From: Paenibacillus ginsengarvi
GTDB lineage: Bacteria; Bacillota; Bacilli; Paenibacillales; NBRC-103111
Length of the DNA: 64,000 nt
Direction: 5' to 3'
Assembly: GCF_003626695.1 (NCBI RefSeq)
Contig: NZ_RBAH01000006.1
Span: forward strand, 248,001 to 312,000
Shown: positions 42,237-51,280 of the stretch, piece after piece
Numbering within the stretch: position 1 is the first letter of the stretch
Layout of the letters: every line of letters starts with the position of its first letter
Position numbers and translations under genes: made by a program
The notes under the pieces: generated by a model
What the model saw: the letters and a program-made list of their open reading frames with translations, nothing else
What the model was told of the DNA's origin: nothing
Database searches by the model: none

Positions 42237-45200
42237 ACATCCGGGATATCCGCATAGACGCCTTCGGCCAGATGCAGGGCAGGCGTTTTGCGCCGGAGAG
42301 GGCGGTGACGCTTTTTTACGGACCGAACGAAGCCGGCAAAAGCACGCTTATGGCGTTCATCCGGGCGATTCTGTTCGGTATTCCGCCGCGCAGCGCCGCT
42401 GCGGACAGTGGCTATGAGCCTCTCTCCGGGGGGCCGTACGGCGGGGCGCTGACGCTGGAAACGGAAGACGGCGCTACGTACCGGGTGGAACGGGTTTTCG
42501 CCGGCAGCCTCGGTACAGGGGGCCGCGGCCGAAGCGGAGGAGGACGCCTTCGGGTGACCCGGCTGGGAGATGCTGCCGATCCGGCGGCGATTGCCGTGCC
42601 TGCGATAACGGCTGGAAAGCAGGCGGGCGGCAGCGCCGACGAAGCGCTTCTGAAGCAGCTTCTCGGAGGCGTACAGGGCGAGCTGTTCCGCAGTGTGTTC
42701 GCCTTCGGGCTCGGGGAGCTGCAGGAGCTGGGCACGCTGCAGACGGACGAGGTCGCCGGCTTTTTGTACAGCGCCGGCTGGGGCGCGCAAGGAGCCGCCA
42801 TCGCCTCGGCGGAGCGAAGGCTTGCCCAGGAGATGGATCGAGGGTACCGACCCAGAGGCAAGACGCAGGAAATCGCGCTGCTGGTCAAGCGTTTGGAGGA
42901 CGAGCAGTCGGCTTTGCGGCGCAGTAAAGAGAAGACAGCCCAGTATATGGCGTGGCAGGAGGAAGCCGGACGCCTGGAACGGGAAATTGCGGAGACGGCG
43001 GAAGCGCTTCGAGACGTTCGCGAGACGGCGGTTACGCTCGAGCGGCTGCGCCGGTCGAGGGAGTACGGGCTGCGGCTGCTGGCCGTGGACCGGCGGCTGG
43101 GGGAGCTTCCGGTTATCGGGAGCTTCCCGCCGGATGCGCTGGTTCGCTTCGAGTCCATGCTCGCGGAGCGGCAAAGCCTAGGCGTGGAGCTAAGCGAGCG
43201 GCAGGCGAAGCGCGAGGAGCTGGGGCGGCGGCTGGAGTCGCTCTCTATTAACGAGGAGCTGCTCGGATTGCGGCCAAGGCTGGATGCGCTTCTGGAACGC
43301 GCGGGGGCTTACAAGGACGCGCTGACGGCCATAGGCGCCATGCAGACGGAAGCCGAAGCAGACGGTCAGGCCGCAGCGATGTCGCTAGCGCGGTTAGGCG
43401 GCGGCTGGACCGCTGCCGAGCTGGCGGCGTACCCGCTGGCGGTGGCGGACCGCGAGCGGATGCGGGAGGCGAAGACGCGCCGGGACGAGCTGAAGCGGGC
43501 GGAGGAGCTGGCTCGCGCCGAGTCGGAGCGGGCGTCCGGCGAGCTGGAGCAGGCCGAGCGGATCGCCGCGGCGGCGCGTGCGAGGCTTGGCGAAGCCGCG
43601 CTCGCGCTGAGCGAAGCGGGCGGCGAGTGGGAGCCCGGCGCGGCGGCGATGCGGCGGAAGCTGGGGCAGCTCGGCTCCGACTATGCGGAGTGGAGCCGAC
43701 TGCGCCAGGAGCTGAAGTTTCTGCGCCAGCGCGAGGACGACCTCCGGCTGCTGCGCGAGCCGCCGGCGGCAGCCGTTCGAAGCGGCGGCAGAGGGCGGAG
43801 GAGCCGTGCGGACGAAGGTCGCTGGCGGCAGTGGCTGCGCCTCGCGCTGCCGGTCGCGGCGGGAGCTGCAGTAGCGGCGCTGCTGTGGCGGCAGGGCGAA
43901 GCCGCGCTCGCTGCCGTCACGCTCGCCGCGTTCGCCGCGACCGCATGGTGGATGCGGCCCGGTGCGGCTAGGCCTCCTGCAGGCGGCGGAGAAGCCGGGA
44001 CGGTGGATGCGTTTGCGGAGGAGCGGGCGACGCTTTCCGGCGAGCTGAAGCGTCTGGAGGCCGCGATTCGCGAGCGGGTGAAAGGCTGGGGCCAGCCGCC
44101 GCTTGCTCTGGCTCATGCCGTCGCAAGGGACGGCAACGGCGAGGCCGCGCTTGCGGAGAGCTGGTACGAGGAGACGCGTCAGGCGGCGGATTATTGGCTG
44201 GAGGCGCGAAGCGGGCTGGAGCGGCGCGAGGCGGAGGTTGCCGAAGCAGCCGAGACCGCCGCCGAATGCGGCCGACTGGCGGAGCGGGCGCTGGACAAGC
44301 TTCACGAGGCTGCGGGACGCTGTGCCGAGGCGGAAGCCGAGTGGCGGGACTGGCTGCGGGACAAAGGCATAAACTCGTCTTTAAGCCCGGACGGCGCGCT
44401 CGAATGGCAGCTGATTGCCGAGCAGGGCAAGCAGCAGCTGCAGCGGCGCGATACGCTGCTGGCGCGGCTTGCGGCGGCCGAGAAGGAGGCTGCGGCGTTC
44501 GAGCGGGATACGCTTGCCTTGTGCGGCCCCGCGGCGCAGTCAGATCCGATCTATGCGCTCAAGCGGCGCAGGGCGGAGGCGGAGACCGAAGAGGCCCGCA
44601 GCGCGGAACGGGAGCTGCTGCTCCGCAGCGAGGCCGAGCTGGCCGTTCAGGAGACGCTATCCTCCCGCAGGATGAACGATGTCGCGGAGCGGATCGCCGC
44701 CTTGTGGTGCGATGCGGAAGCGGACAGCGAAGACGTCTTCAGGGAACGCGAGCGTTATTATGCGGAGAGAAGCGCGCTGCTGCGGGAGCGGGAGGAGCTG
44801 GCCGCGGCGCTCGACTCGATTGTTGGCGCGGAGCTGCGCGAAGAGGTGCTTCAAGCGGCTCGGCGTCCGCCCGAGGAGCTGGACGCCGAGCTTGAGCGGC
44901 TGTCCGCCCGGCAAGCGGAGCTGGAGCGGGGGTTGGACGAGCGCAGGGATCGCCGCGGCAGGCTGCGGGGCGACATGGAGAAGCTGGAGGACGGCGAGGA
45001 GCATGCCGATAAGCTGCAGCGGGTGCAAGAAACGGTAGCCGAGCTGGAGCAGGCGGCCCGCCGCTGGGCGATCTCGGCGCTCGCGCTCGGTTTGTTCGGC
45101 AAGACGCGTTCGCTGTACGAAACGGAGCGGCAGCCCGCCGTCCTGCGGAGAGCGTCCGGTTATTTCGCGGCGATGACGGGAGGACGCTATTCGCGGATCG

Positions 45201-45523
45201 CCGCGCCCGTCGGCGAGAACCGGCTGCTGGCGGTTAATCCGGACGGGGAGCCGATCGATTCCGCGAAGCTTAGCCGCGGAGCGGCGGAGCAGCTGTACTT
45301 GGCGATGCGGTTCGCCTTGGCGGACGAAACGGCTCCGGCCGTTTGTTTGCCGCTCGTCATGGACGACATCTTCGTCAACTTCGACGGCGACCGGCTGCGC
45401 CGCTGCCTAGAGCTGCTGCCGCCGCTCGCCGAGCGCAGACAGCTGCTGCTTTTTACATGCCACGAACATATCATTCGCGCAGCGTCAGCGGCCGTGCCCG
45501 GACTGCATGTCGTCCGGCTGTGA
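42233..45523 (+). CDS. yhaN: SbcC/Rad50-like ATPase with coiled coil (YhaN-like)
   Basis: 1,096 residues. Walker A is FYGPNEAGKSTLMAF near residue 30. The C-terminal signature SRGAAEQLYLAMRFALADE and Walker B LPLVMDDIFVNFDGDRL complete a split ABC ATPase. Long Glu/Arg/Ala-rich coiled coils lie between. Around residues 533-580 the coil is interrupted by two hydrophobic segments (LALPVAAGAAVAALLW and LAAVTLAAFAATAWWM), as expected for membrane-tethered YhaN relatives rather than a zinc hook; no CxxC hook is seen. It is the partner of the upstream nuclease. High GC creates long false frames on both strands here. Confidence 0.92.
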   Translation: MNIRDIRIDAFGQMQGRRFAPERAVTLFYGPNEAGKSTLMAFIRAILFGIPPRSAAADSGYEPLSGGPYGGALTLETEDGATYRVERVFAGSLGTGGRGRSGGGRLRVTRLGDAADPAAIAVPAITAGKQAGGSADEALLKQLLGGVQGELFRSVFAFGLGELQELGTLQTDEVAGFLYSAGWGAQGAAIASAERRLAQEMDRGYRPRGKTQEIALLVKRLEDEQSALRRSKEKTAQYMAWQEEAGRLEREIAETAEALRDVRETAVTLERLRRSREYGLRLLAVDRRLGELPVIGSFPPDALVRFESMLAERQSLGVELSERQAKREELGRRLESLSINEELLGLRPRLDALLERAGAYKDALTAIGAMQTEAEADGQAAAMSLARLGGGWTAAELAAYPLAVADRERMREAKTRRDELKRAEELARAESERASGELEQAERIAAAARARLGEAALALSEAGGEWEPGAAAMRRKLGQLGSDYAEWSRLRQELKFLRQREDDLRLLREPPAAAVRSGGRGRRSRADEGRWRQWLRLALPVAAGAAVAALLWRQGEAALAAVTLAAFAATAWWMRPGAARPPAGGGEAGTVDAFAEERATLSGELKRLEAAIRERVKGWGQPPLALAHAVARDGNGEAALAESWYEETRQAADYWLEARSGLERREAEVAEAAETAAECGRLAERALDKLHEAAGRCAEAEAEWRDWLRDKGINSSLSPDGALEWQLIAEQGKQQLQRRDTLLARLAAAEKEAAAFERDTLALCGPAAQSDPIYALKRRRAEAETEEARSAERELLLRSEAELAVQETLSSRRMNDVAERIAALWCDAEADSEDVFRERERYYAERSALLREREELAAALDSIVGAELREEVLQAARRPPEELDAELERLSARQAELERGLDERRDRRGRLRGDMEKLEDGEEHADKLQRVQETVAELEQAARRWAISALALGLFGKTRSLYETERQPAVLRRASGYFAAMTGGRYSRIAAPVGENRLLAVNPDGEPIDSAKLSRGAAEQLYLAMRFALADETAPAVCLPLVMDDIFVNFDGDRLRRCLELLPPLAERRQLLLFTCHEHIIRAASAAVPGLHVVRL

Positions 45524-45532
45524 GCCTACGAA

Positions 45533-45560
45533 ACAAGCCCGCCGAAATCGGCGGGCTTGT
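45533..45560. terminator. Terminator after yhaN
   Basis: ACAAGCCCGCCGA and TCGGCGGGCTTGT form a 13-bp stem with a two-base loop between convergent genes. The T run is short on both sides. Confidence 0.75.
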
Positions 45561-45585
45561 CCATTTGCAGGTTCGTTCAACCGTA

Positions 45586-46557
45586 CTATTCCAGCAGCCG
45601 CAGCCCGAGCACGCCGGCGAGCGCGCACGCGATGCCGATCATTTCCTTCGGCGACCAGCGCTCGTTCAGGAAGAGGCGGGCGTAGAGCAGGATCAGCAGC
45701 ACATTGGTGGCGACAACAGCCGAGACGAGCCCCGTAATCCCGTGCTGGAATGCAGGTAAAATAAGCGCCATTCCGGTAATGTTGGTCAAGCCGACAAGGG
45801 CGCCCCAACGCAGCGTTCTCGGAATCGACCAAGCGGAGTCGGGAGACTTCGTTCCCGTATCGCCGGGAGCTGGCGATGGACCTTCCGTTTGCTCCGTCCC
45901 GGCTCCTCCTGCCGTGGCGACACTGGAAACGGCCACTTCGCGCTTGTAACCGGTACGTGAGGCTCGCGTTTGCAGCCGACCCGTCTGCCAAAGCGCAAAA
46001 AACAGCAGTGAGCCTGTGGCGTACATGATGAATAGCGTTGGCATTTTGTCCGCCTCCCACAGCATCGCTTGCTTCGATGCCAGGTCGGTAATGCCGAACG
46101 TAATCATTGCGAGCAGCGCCCACTGGACGCCCTGCAGGTTGCGCATCGACAAGTCGTTGGAATAACGGATGAAGACGACGCCGGCGATAATAAGCAAAAA
46201 GGCGGCTGCTTGCCAGCCGTTCAGCTTCTCGCCCCAGCGAAAATAAGAGACGACGGCGACGACGACCGGCGTGAGCGCCGTGAAAACGGCGACCAGCGAC
46301 GCTTTGCCGACGGAAAAGCCTTTGTACATCGAGGCGTTGGAGATGAAGGAGAAAAAGCCCATAACCGCGCCTGTCCAGACGGCTGCGCTCCACGACTGGC
46401 CGAGCAGCAGCGCCGCGGTAAGCGAGATGGCTGCGCCTGACAAGTAGACGCCGAGCAGCATCAAATTCCGCTCGATCCGCCGCTGTGACGTCCACTGATA
46501 CAAAATGCCCCTGAAGCCGAAGCTAACCGCGGCCAGCACGGCGTACACAAGCCACAT
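45586..46557 (-). CDS. EamA/DMT-family transporter
   Basis: A 323-residue protein with ten membrane helices in two EamA halves (LVYAVLAAVSFGFRGILYQ and later GVQWALLAMITFGITDLASK). A hydrophilic loop of about 50 residues (EVAVSSVATAGGAGTEQTEG onward) separates the helices of the second half, longer than usual. It probably exports or exchanges metabolites; the substrate is unknown. ATG 46555-46557 has GGGAAGGGAG upstream, and a start eight codons earlier is less likely. Confidence 0.85.
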   Translation of the reverse strand: MWLVYAVLAAVSFGFRGILYQWTSQRRIERNLMLLGVYLSGAAISLTAALLLGQSWSAAVWTGAVMGFFSFISNASMYKGFSVGKASLVAVFTALTPVVVAVVSYFRWGEKLNGWQAAAFLLIIAGVVFIRYSNDLSMRNLQGVQWALLAMITFGITDLASKQAMLWEADKMPTLFIMYATGSLLFFALWQTGRLQTRASRTGYKREVAVSSVATAGGAGTEQTEGPSPAPGDTGTKSPDSAWSIPRTLRWGALVGLTNITGMALILPAFQHGITGLVSAVVATNVLLILLYARLFLNERWSPKEMIGIACALAGVLGLRLLE

Positions 46558-46691
46558 GCGAAGGCTCCCTTCCCGGTCCAAAAGTTGCCCTCACTATATG
46601 ATTTGAAAGCGATTGCAGTCAAACGTTTTTTTAAAGTGAAACCGCGGTCGTAACCTTATTCTTCCAGGGTCGAAGCTGTCTAGGGACAGGG

Positions 46692-46866
46692 AAGCGGAAG
46701 TGAAAGTTCCGTTAAAGCTGCCGATAGCTCAAATGGAGCCGGGCCTATGGTGCAATAAAGGAAGTGAGGCTTCCTTTATGCAGGTCTAATAGGCTCGAGA
46801 AGCGGAACTAGCGGAACTGGAGGTTCCGCTGAGATAGCGATAACGGAAGTCAAATTTCCGCTATAT
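46692..46866. repeat. Array of four short palindromes, same family as at 19461-19655
   Basis: Units centre near 46704, 46767, 46821 and 46852: AGCGGAAGTGAAAGTTCCGTT, ATAAAGGAA...TTCCTTTAT, AGCGGAACTGGAGGTTCCGCT and TAACGGAAGTCAAATTTCCGC. They lie in a 532-base gap (46558-47089). The remainder of the gap shows no convincing gene; a frame at 46878 has no ribosome-binding site. Confidence 0.7.
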
Positions 46867-47089
46867 CTGGCGGAACGATGATGCCCCGGCGAAGAAGAAG
46901 GGAAACTGCCGCTATGAAGGTTACAGCGAAACGATTTAGACTTTTCGCCAAAGATTACTTCCGCCTAACCGCGGCAGCTTACCTCTATGGATTTTATAAT
47001 CGGGGCCGAGGAAGACAGGCGGGGGGCGTCTATTGTACAATACTTGTAGAACGGACCGGACAACATCAATCGGACCAAGGAGGGACATC

Positions 47090-47371
47090 ATGGGCGAGGA
47101 ACGCCGGAAAAACGCCGGCAGCAGGGAATTGACATACCAGGTCGGCTGGAAAAAAGGAAAGCTGAAGGTCGGGGAAAACGGCCGGGTCACTTCCTCGGAG
47201 TCGGCTGTTTTCTTTATGGAGAAGAAGAGCTGGCAGCGGATGTTGGAGCGATATGCGTGGCGGGAGGCGCCGCTTGTGCCGGATAAGGCGCTTGGCGCCT
47301 TGCTGTGGGCTTCTCCGGCCATCCTGTTCGGCCTGACTTGGTGGGGCGTCTATCTGCTGTCCCGGTTTTGA
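47090..47371 (+). CDS. Small C-terminally membrane-anchored protein
   Basis: 93 residues. The first 65 are polar and basic (ERRKNAGSRELTYQVGWKKG, VFFMEKKSWQRMLERYAW), followed by one or two hydrophobic segments (LGALLWASPAILFGLTWWGV and YLLSRF). AAGGAGG precedes the ATG. No family is recognised. It lies 34 bases upstream of another small membrane protein gene, likely as one operon. Confidence 0.68.
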   Translation: MGEERRKNAGSRELTYQVGWKKGKLKVGENGRVTSSESAVFFMEKKSWQRMLERYAWREAPLVPDKALGALLWASPAILFGLTWWGVYLLSRF

Positions 47372-47405
47372 CGCGTAATGGCAGCTTGAAAAGGAGGGCC
47401 TCATA

Positions 47406-47846
47406 ATGTATACGATATTGGCGATATTCGCCGGCCTCATCGGTTTGTTCGTGACGGGAGTCGCGGTATTCACGGCATGGGCCTATTATTCGACACGCGC
47501 CAGACTGAAGCAGGCAGGGCAGCAGCCGGATGGGGACGCTCCGGCCGGGGAACCTGACTTAAGTCCGTGGGGCTGGTTTCTCCGTTTTACGGTAGCCGAC
47601 TATGCGGCGTTATTTTTATTCGGCTTCGGCGCGGTTTTTCTGATTACCGATCTCATCGGCGTGATGAAGGACCGGGACATGTTTCCGATGTATCATTTCG
47701 GCTATTTGCTGTGCGGCATCCTATTTTGTTTGATGGGTATGCTGTTCATGTTCGTTCGCCTGATGCTCGTGCTGCGTTTAACGGGCGGAGCGTCCGCGTC
47801 CGCCCATCATCCGCACGAACCAGATCAGCCCGAACAGGCCGAATAG
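47406..47846 (+). CDS. Small membrane protein, three to four helices
   Basis: 146 residues with AAAAGGAGG before the ATG. Helices are visible at about 3-25 (ILAIFAGLIGLFVTGVAVFT), 60-82 (FTVADYAALFLFGFGAVFLI) and 97-128 (YHFGYLLCGILFCLMGMLFM). The last ~20 residues (SASAHHPHEPDQPEQAE) are encoded in the 69 bases that overlap the convergent ykvI gene and look like unconstrained tail. No function is known. Confidence 0.72.
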   Translation: MYTILAIFAGLIGLFVTGVAVFTAWAYYSTRARLKQAGQQPDGDAPAGEPDLSPWGWFLRFTVADYAALFLFGFGAVFLITDLIGVMKDRDMFPMYHFGYLLCGILFCLMGMLFMFVRLMLVLRLTGGASASAHHPHEPDQPEQAE

Positions 47847-48818
47847 CGGATACAGGGTGGAGAGCAGCTTGCTGAACCCGATCTGACCTACAAGGAATGT
47901 ACCGACCAAAATGGCGATGATAACCGGTTTGCCGGACCAGCCCGTCCGCTGCCTTATTTGCAAGGTGAGCCCGTAAATATTCGCTACATAGGTCGTAAAA
48001 ATTTCGCCGAAGATGACGCCGATAAACAGCAGCTGCACGCCGGAACCAAGCTTAGCGATCAGCCGGCTCATCGGAATTTCGAACTGTGTAATGCCCGGCA
48101 TCTGCGAAGACATCGCGAAGTGTCCGGCGATCAGCATGGCTGTGATCAGAACGCCGCCGAGGATGCCTCCCCGGATGATCGTTTGTCTCTCTCGGATGGC
48201 GGAGCCGAGCGGTACCAACACTGCTTGAGCCGTTACGAGGTTATAGGAAACGTACAGCAGCGGGGCCGACCAGACGGATAGTGCAGAGTAATCGCTGCCG
48301 AGCGTAAGCCAGTTGTCTGCCTGAGGCGAACCGATCGTTGCAACGACGACCAGCGAGCAGAATAGCACCATAAGCGGGACGACGACCGAGTTGACTGCCA
48401 CAATGGCGGTGAGGCCGCGGGAGACGACCAGATAAGCGAGAAGAAGCGTCACAAGCAGGCCGGTCTGGTAGGAAAGCCGAAAATGCTCGTTAAACAGCGA
48501 GCCGCCTCCCGCCAGCATTACGGTCGTAATGCCGAACAGCATGAACAAGGAGAACAGGTTGAACCAGTCCCCGATCTTCGGTCCGAACAGATGCCGGTTC
48601 AAGTCTTCATAGGAGTGGGCGCGTATCGCGCCTGCCAGCAGCATCATTCGGGTGCCGAGCCAGATGAACAGCAGACCGGCTATAAGGATCGTTAAGGTAG
48701 CCGCCGCGCCGTACCTTGTAAAAAAACGCATTATTTCCTGACCGGTGGCAAAGCCTGCGCCAACGATCGTTCCCGTATACGTAAACGCAATTTGTGCCGT
48801 TTTGCCCCAAGACCGCAT
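47778..48818 (-). CDS. ykvI: YkvI-family membrane transporter
   Basis: 346 residues with about ten helices, an APC-superfamily-like transporter related to Bacillus YkvI. The N-terminus QIAFTYTGTIVGAGFATGQE has the broken-helix glycine motif of that superfamily; later SYNLVTAQAVLVPLGSAI and FGEIFTTYVANIYGLTLQI are conserved positions. The substrate is unknown. The end (YPLFGLFGLIWFV) still looks conserved where it overlaps the opposing gene by 69 bases. Confidence 0.85.
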   Translation of the reverse strand: MRSWGKTAQIAFTYTGTIVGAGFATGQEIMRFFTRYGAAATLTILIAGLLFIWLGTRMMLLAGAIRAHSYEDLNRHLFGPKIGDWFNLFSLFMLFGITTVMLAGGGSLFNEHFRLSYQTGLLVTLLLAYLVVSRGLTAIVAVNSVVVPLMVLFCSLVVVATIGSPQADNWLTLGSDYSALSVWSAPLLYVSYNLVTAQAVLVPLGSAIRERQTIIRGGILGGVLITAMLIAGHFAMSSQMPGITQFEIPMSRLIAKLGSGVQLLFIGVIFGEIFTTYVANIYGLTLQIRQRTGWSGKPVIIAILVGTFLVGQIGFSKLLSTLYPLFGLFGLIWFVRMMGGRGRSAR

Positions 48819-48936
48819 CCGCTCGCCCCCTTGTCCGAACCGCGTACTGCATGTAGTACAAGTTTATGTGAGCCTGGGCTTCATCATGACAAAAAAGCCT
48901 AGGCCGGACAGGGGAAGCGGGCGGTTGGACAACAGC

Positions 48937-48972
48937 AAAAAGCCTTTCCCGGCCGTACCCGGGAAAGGCTTT
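48937..48972. terminator. Terminator of the lipoprotein gene
   Basis: AAAGCCTTTCCC and GGGAAAGGCTTT form a 12-bp stem with inner CGG/CCG-type pairing. The A run on the left is the U-tract for the minus strand. Confidence 0.85.
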
Positions 48973-48995
48973 GGATGTGCACTTGAGGCGGCAGC

Positions 48996-49754
48996 TTACG
49001 TTTTGACGGCAAAAAGCTTAATAGACTGGATCGTTTCGGTTTTCGGATCGACATCGAGCTTCAGCACAGTGCCGTTCGCCTTGTAATGAAGTGCATAATT
49101 CGTATTCGTATCCGGTTTGCCAAGCGCGGTTTCGGCATCCTTCACCTTTTGGCCGAGATACAGTCCGTTCAGTCCAGGGTTTATGTCCTTGGAGGTGACT
49201 TCGATAAATTCCACACCGTTCAGGCGGTTAAACCCAACGATAAAACCTTCATATTCATAAACAGTCAAAGGGTCTTTGTCGTCGTCCATCTCGTATTCGC
49301 TTGCAGGCGCTTCGAACTTTTGTTTTACCGTCGTTTTCGTATCCGACAGCCGAAGCCCCATCAGCGAAGGCTTTTTGGCGTCATAGGTGGACTCGCTTGT
49401 TTCGGATGGCTGCTTGCTTGTTTCAGAAGGAGTCGGATTGGACGAAGTTTGCACCTTTTTGTCCGTTGTTCCGGCGGCACCCGCTGGCGTGGACGGTGCA
49501 GGCATATCCGGCGTCAGATTGGCTTCGACAGGCTTGGCGGATTCCTGAGCATCTGCAGCGAGCTGCGACGGCTTGCCGGCTTCGAGCTTCTCGGGCTGCT
49601 GGACCGGCGGGGACGCCACCTGTCCGAAACGCGGAGCCGAAGTGGAGGTACCGGGCAACTGGTCCGCAGCAGGGCGCGCCGAATTGCACCCGGCACTAAC
49701 GGCGACGAGCAGCAGAACGGCACCCCATTTGCAAATATTCGGACAATGGTTCAT
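48996..49754 (-). CDS. Lipoprotein with duplicated C-terminal motif
   Basis: 252 residues from ATG 49752-49754 with AAAGGAAG upstream. The lipobox is LVAVSAGC, giving a lipid-anchored surface protein. A Pro/Ser/Thr-rich linker (about 30-125) leads to a compact domain. In it GLRLSDTKTTVKQKFEAP and GLYLGQKVKDAETALGKP are two copies of one motif, a pattern seen in DUF4309-like and related small inhibitor-fold domains. The function is unknown; the fold assignment is tentative. Confidence 0.78.
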   Translation of the reverse strand: MNHCPNICKWGAVLLLVAVSAGCNSARPAADQLPGTSTSAPRFGQVASPPVQQPEKLEAGKPSQLAADAQESAKPVEANLTPDMPAPSTPAGAAGTTDKKVQTSSNPTPSETSKQPSETSESTYDAKKPSLMGLRLSDTKTTVKQKFEAPASEYEMDDDKDPLTVYEYEGFIVGFNRLNGVEFIEVTSKDINPGLNGLYLGQKVKDAETALGKPDTNTNYALHYKANGTVLKLDVDPKTETIQSIKLFAVKT

Positions 49755-49946
49755 AGCGATCTTCCTTTCACGGTTCAAGAGCGAATCTTCTATATACTAA
49801 GACGCTTTCGGCGCCTAATTGGTTGCAGATTTTTAAAAATTAGAAGGAGTATTTCCAATTATCCGGCTGCTTCTATCGTTTTTCTTGAATGATGGGCGAA
49901 CGTTGTGGTACCTTAGTTCCAAACCTTATGTTTTCGGAGGACGATC

Positions 49947-50513
49947 ATGGACATCTTGAAGCAAACCATTACACAGCAAGGCGTCATTTTGTCGAACAAG
50001 ACGCTTCAGCTTGACGCGATTCTTAATCATCAGGTAGACCCGCAGCTTATTATGGAGGTCGGCAAAGAATTTGCCCGCCGTTTCCGCGAAGCCGGCGTTA
50101 CCAAAGTTATGACGATCGAATCGTCGGGGATTACGGTAGCTTTTGCCACCGCTCTGGAGCTTGGCGTTCCGCTCGTGTTCGCCCGGCGCAAAAAAACGCT
50201 CACGGACGGCGAAGTATGGGCTGAACGAGTGCCTTCCTTTACGAAAGGAATCGTTACGGATATCGTCGTATCCAAAAACGTGCTGAGCGGCAACGATACG
50301 GTCGTGCTGATCGACGATATTATTGCGAACGGCGATGCCGCCCGCGGTCTCATTCGCATTTTGGAGCGCGCAGGGGCACGGCTGGCCGGCGTCGGCGTAG
50401 TCGTGGAGAAAAGCTTCCAATCCGGGGCGAGTCTGATCCGGGAGCAGGGCATTCGGTTCGAATCGATCGTGCAGATCAAATCGCTCGAGAACGGGCACAT
50501 CGAATTCGAGTAA
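49947..50513 (+). CDS. xpt: Xanthine phosphoribosyltransferase
   Basis: A 188-residue salvage enzyme converting xanthine and PRPP to XMP. The N-terminus (MDILKQTITQQGVILSNKTL) and the PRPP loop VVLIDDIIANGDAARGLI near residues 115-132 are typical, as is FARRKKTLTDGEVW. In Bacillus xpt is preceded by a guanine riboswitch and followed by pbuX; neither is visible here. GGAGG precedes the ATG. Confidence 0.95.
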   Translation: MDILKQTITQQGVILSNKTLQLDAILNHQVDPQLIMEVGKEFARRFREAGVTKVMTIESSGITVAFATALELGVPLVFARRKKTLTDGEVWAERVPSFTKGIVTDIVVSKNVLSGNDTVVLIDDIIANGDAARGLIRILERAGARLAGVGVVVEKSFQSGASLIREQGIRFESIVQIKSLENGHIEFE

Positions 50514-50591
50514 GATGAGAGGAATTGGAGCCTTCCATCGCGGCCCTTTTTTCGATATAATGAATGAAGGCCGAAGGGAGGAGGATACAAT

Positions 50592-50921
50592 ATGGGGAAA
50601 GAGCAAATGACGACTGAGTTTTTGCTTGGCAAGTTATCGGAAGCCAAAGTACATTTCGAGCGTGCTCTCGACTGCAAACATACCGAGTTTGACGATCTAT
50701 ATCCCTATATGATCGAACATCCTCAGTTTTTCTGGTACAAACGCTACGTCGCCTGGTCCGAGCTGCTGACGATTGTGAAGCTGTGCAACGAGCTTGATAT
50801 CGATTGGAAGCCGGTTTTCTCCGGACAGCAAACGGAATATATCGATCGACGCGTGATGTCGAGCAAAGTGCTCGACGAGTGGTACGAGAAGAACGATTCC
50901 AAGGAGCATGTCGGCGGATAA
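50592..50921 (+). CDS. Hypothetical protein
   Basis: 109 residues with AGGGAGGAGG before the ATG. It is soluble and helical, rich in aromatic residues (YPYMIEHPQFFWYKRYVAWS), with no signal peptide or known motif. A TATAAT at 50556-50561, with a weak TTCCAT 17 bases before it, could be its own promoter. I do not recognise a family. It sits between xpt and a terminator. Confidence 0.7.
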   Translation: MGKEQMTTEFLLGKLSEAKVHFERALDCKHTEFDDLYPYMIEHPQFFWYKRYVAWSELLTIVKLCNELDIDWKPVFSGQQTEYIDRRVMSSKVLDEWYEKNDSKEHVGG

Positions 50922-50955
50922 TTTGCAATCGTTACTGTTATTAGCTTAAATAAGC

Positions 50956-50993
50956 GACCCGAATGTTTATTACAAGCATTTGGGTCTTTTTTT
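50956..50993 (+). terminator. Terminator after the 109-residue gene
   Basis: GACCCGAATG / CATTTGGGTC hairpin followed by seven Ts. Confidence 0.9.
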
Positions 50994-51044
50994 AGACTGA
51001 AGCGAAGCGCGATTTATTTTAGCGAAAAAAATGGGGTGAGCCTT

Positions 51045-51275
51045 ATGTCTTTCATGACGGACGAATTATTGGACGCTTACCGGGTCGAGGGGATAAAAAT
51101 TCGCGTTGTGCGCGATGCCGATCCGGCGAACGATGTAAGGGGCCATGTCGTGGCGTGGGACGACGAAAGCGTCATCGTTCGCAGACCGAACCGGAAGGTG
51201 GTCAAGCTGTCCCGAAGCTACTTTATTCAGCCGGCTGCCGAACAGCGACCCGACAGGAATCAGGGGGCGGAATAA
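51045..51275 (+). CDS. Small hypothetical protein
   Basis: 76 residues from ATG 51045 with GGGGTGAG upstream; ATG 51054 is also possible. The sequence (IKIRVVRDADPANDVRGHVV, then AWDDESVIVRRPNRKVVKLS) looks like a small beta-barrel of the SH3/Sm or RNA-binding type. No family is recognised with certainty. It ends five bases before the CbiZ start, so the two are probably co-translated. Confidence 0.65.
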   Translation: MSFMTDELLDAYRVEGIKIRVVRDADPANDVRGHVVAWDDESVIVRRPNRKVVKLSRSYFIQPAAEQRPDRNQGAE

Positions 51276-51280
51276 AGGAA

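Noticed and set aside
41963..44305. Long open frames opposite yhaN (for example 403 and 303 codons)
   Set aside because: They are by-products of high GC and absence of stops; composition is Arg/Pro/Ser-rich, with no binding sites and no motifs.
41780..45523. A 1,247-codon open frame starting inside yhaO
   Set aside because: The first 151 codons read through yhaO in another frame with Arg/Gly/Ala-rich non-homologous sequence; the real start is the ATGA overlap at 42233.
46878..47132. An 84-codon frame in the repeat-containing gap
   Set aside because: No ribosome-binding site, low-complexity basic start, and overlap with the well-supported gene at 47090.
49755..49946. Guanine riboswitch upstream of xpt
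   Set aside because: The conserved purine-aptamer words (TATAA...GGGTCTCTAC) and a three-way junction pattern are not visible.
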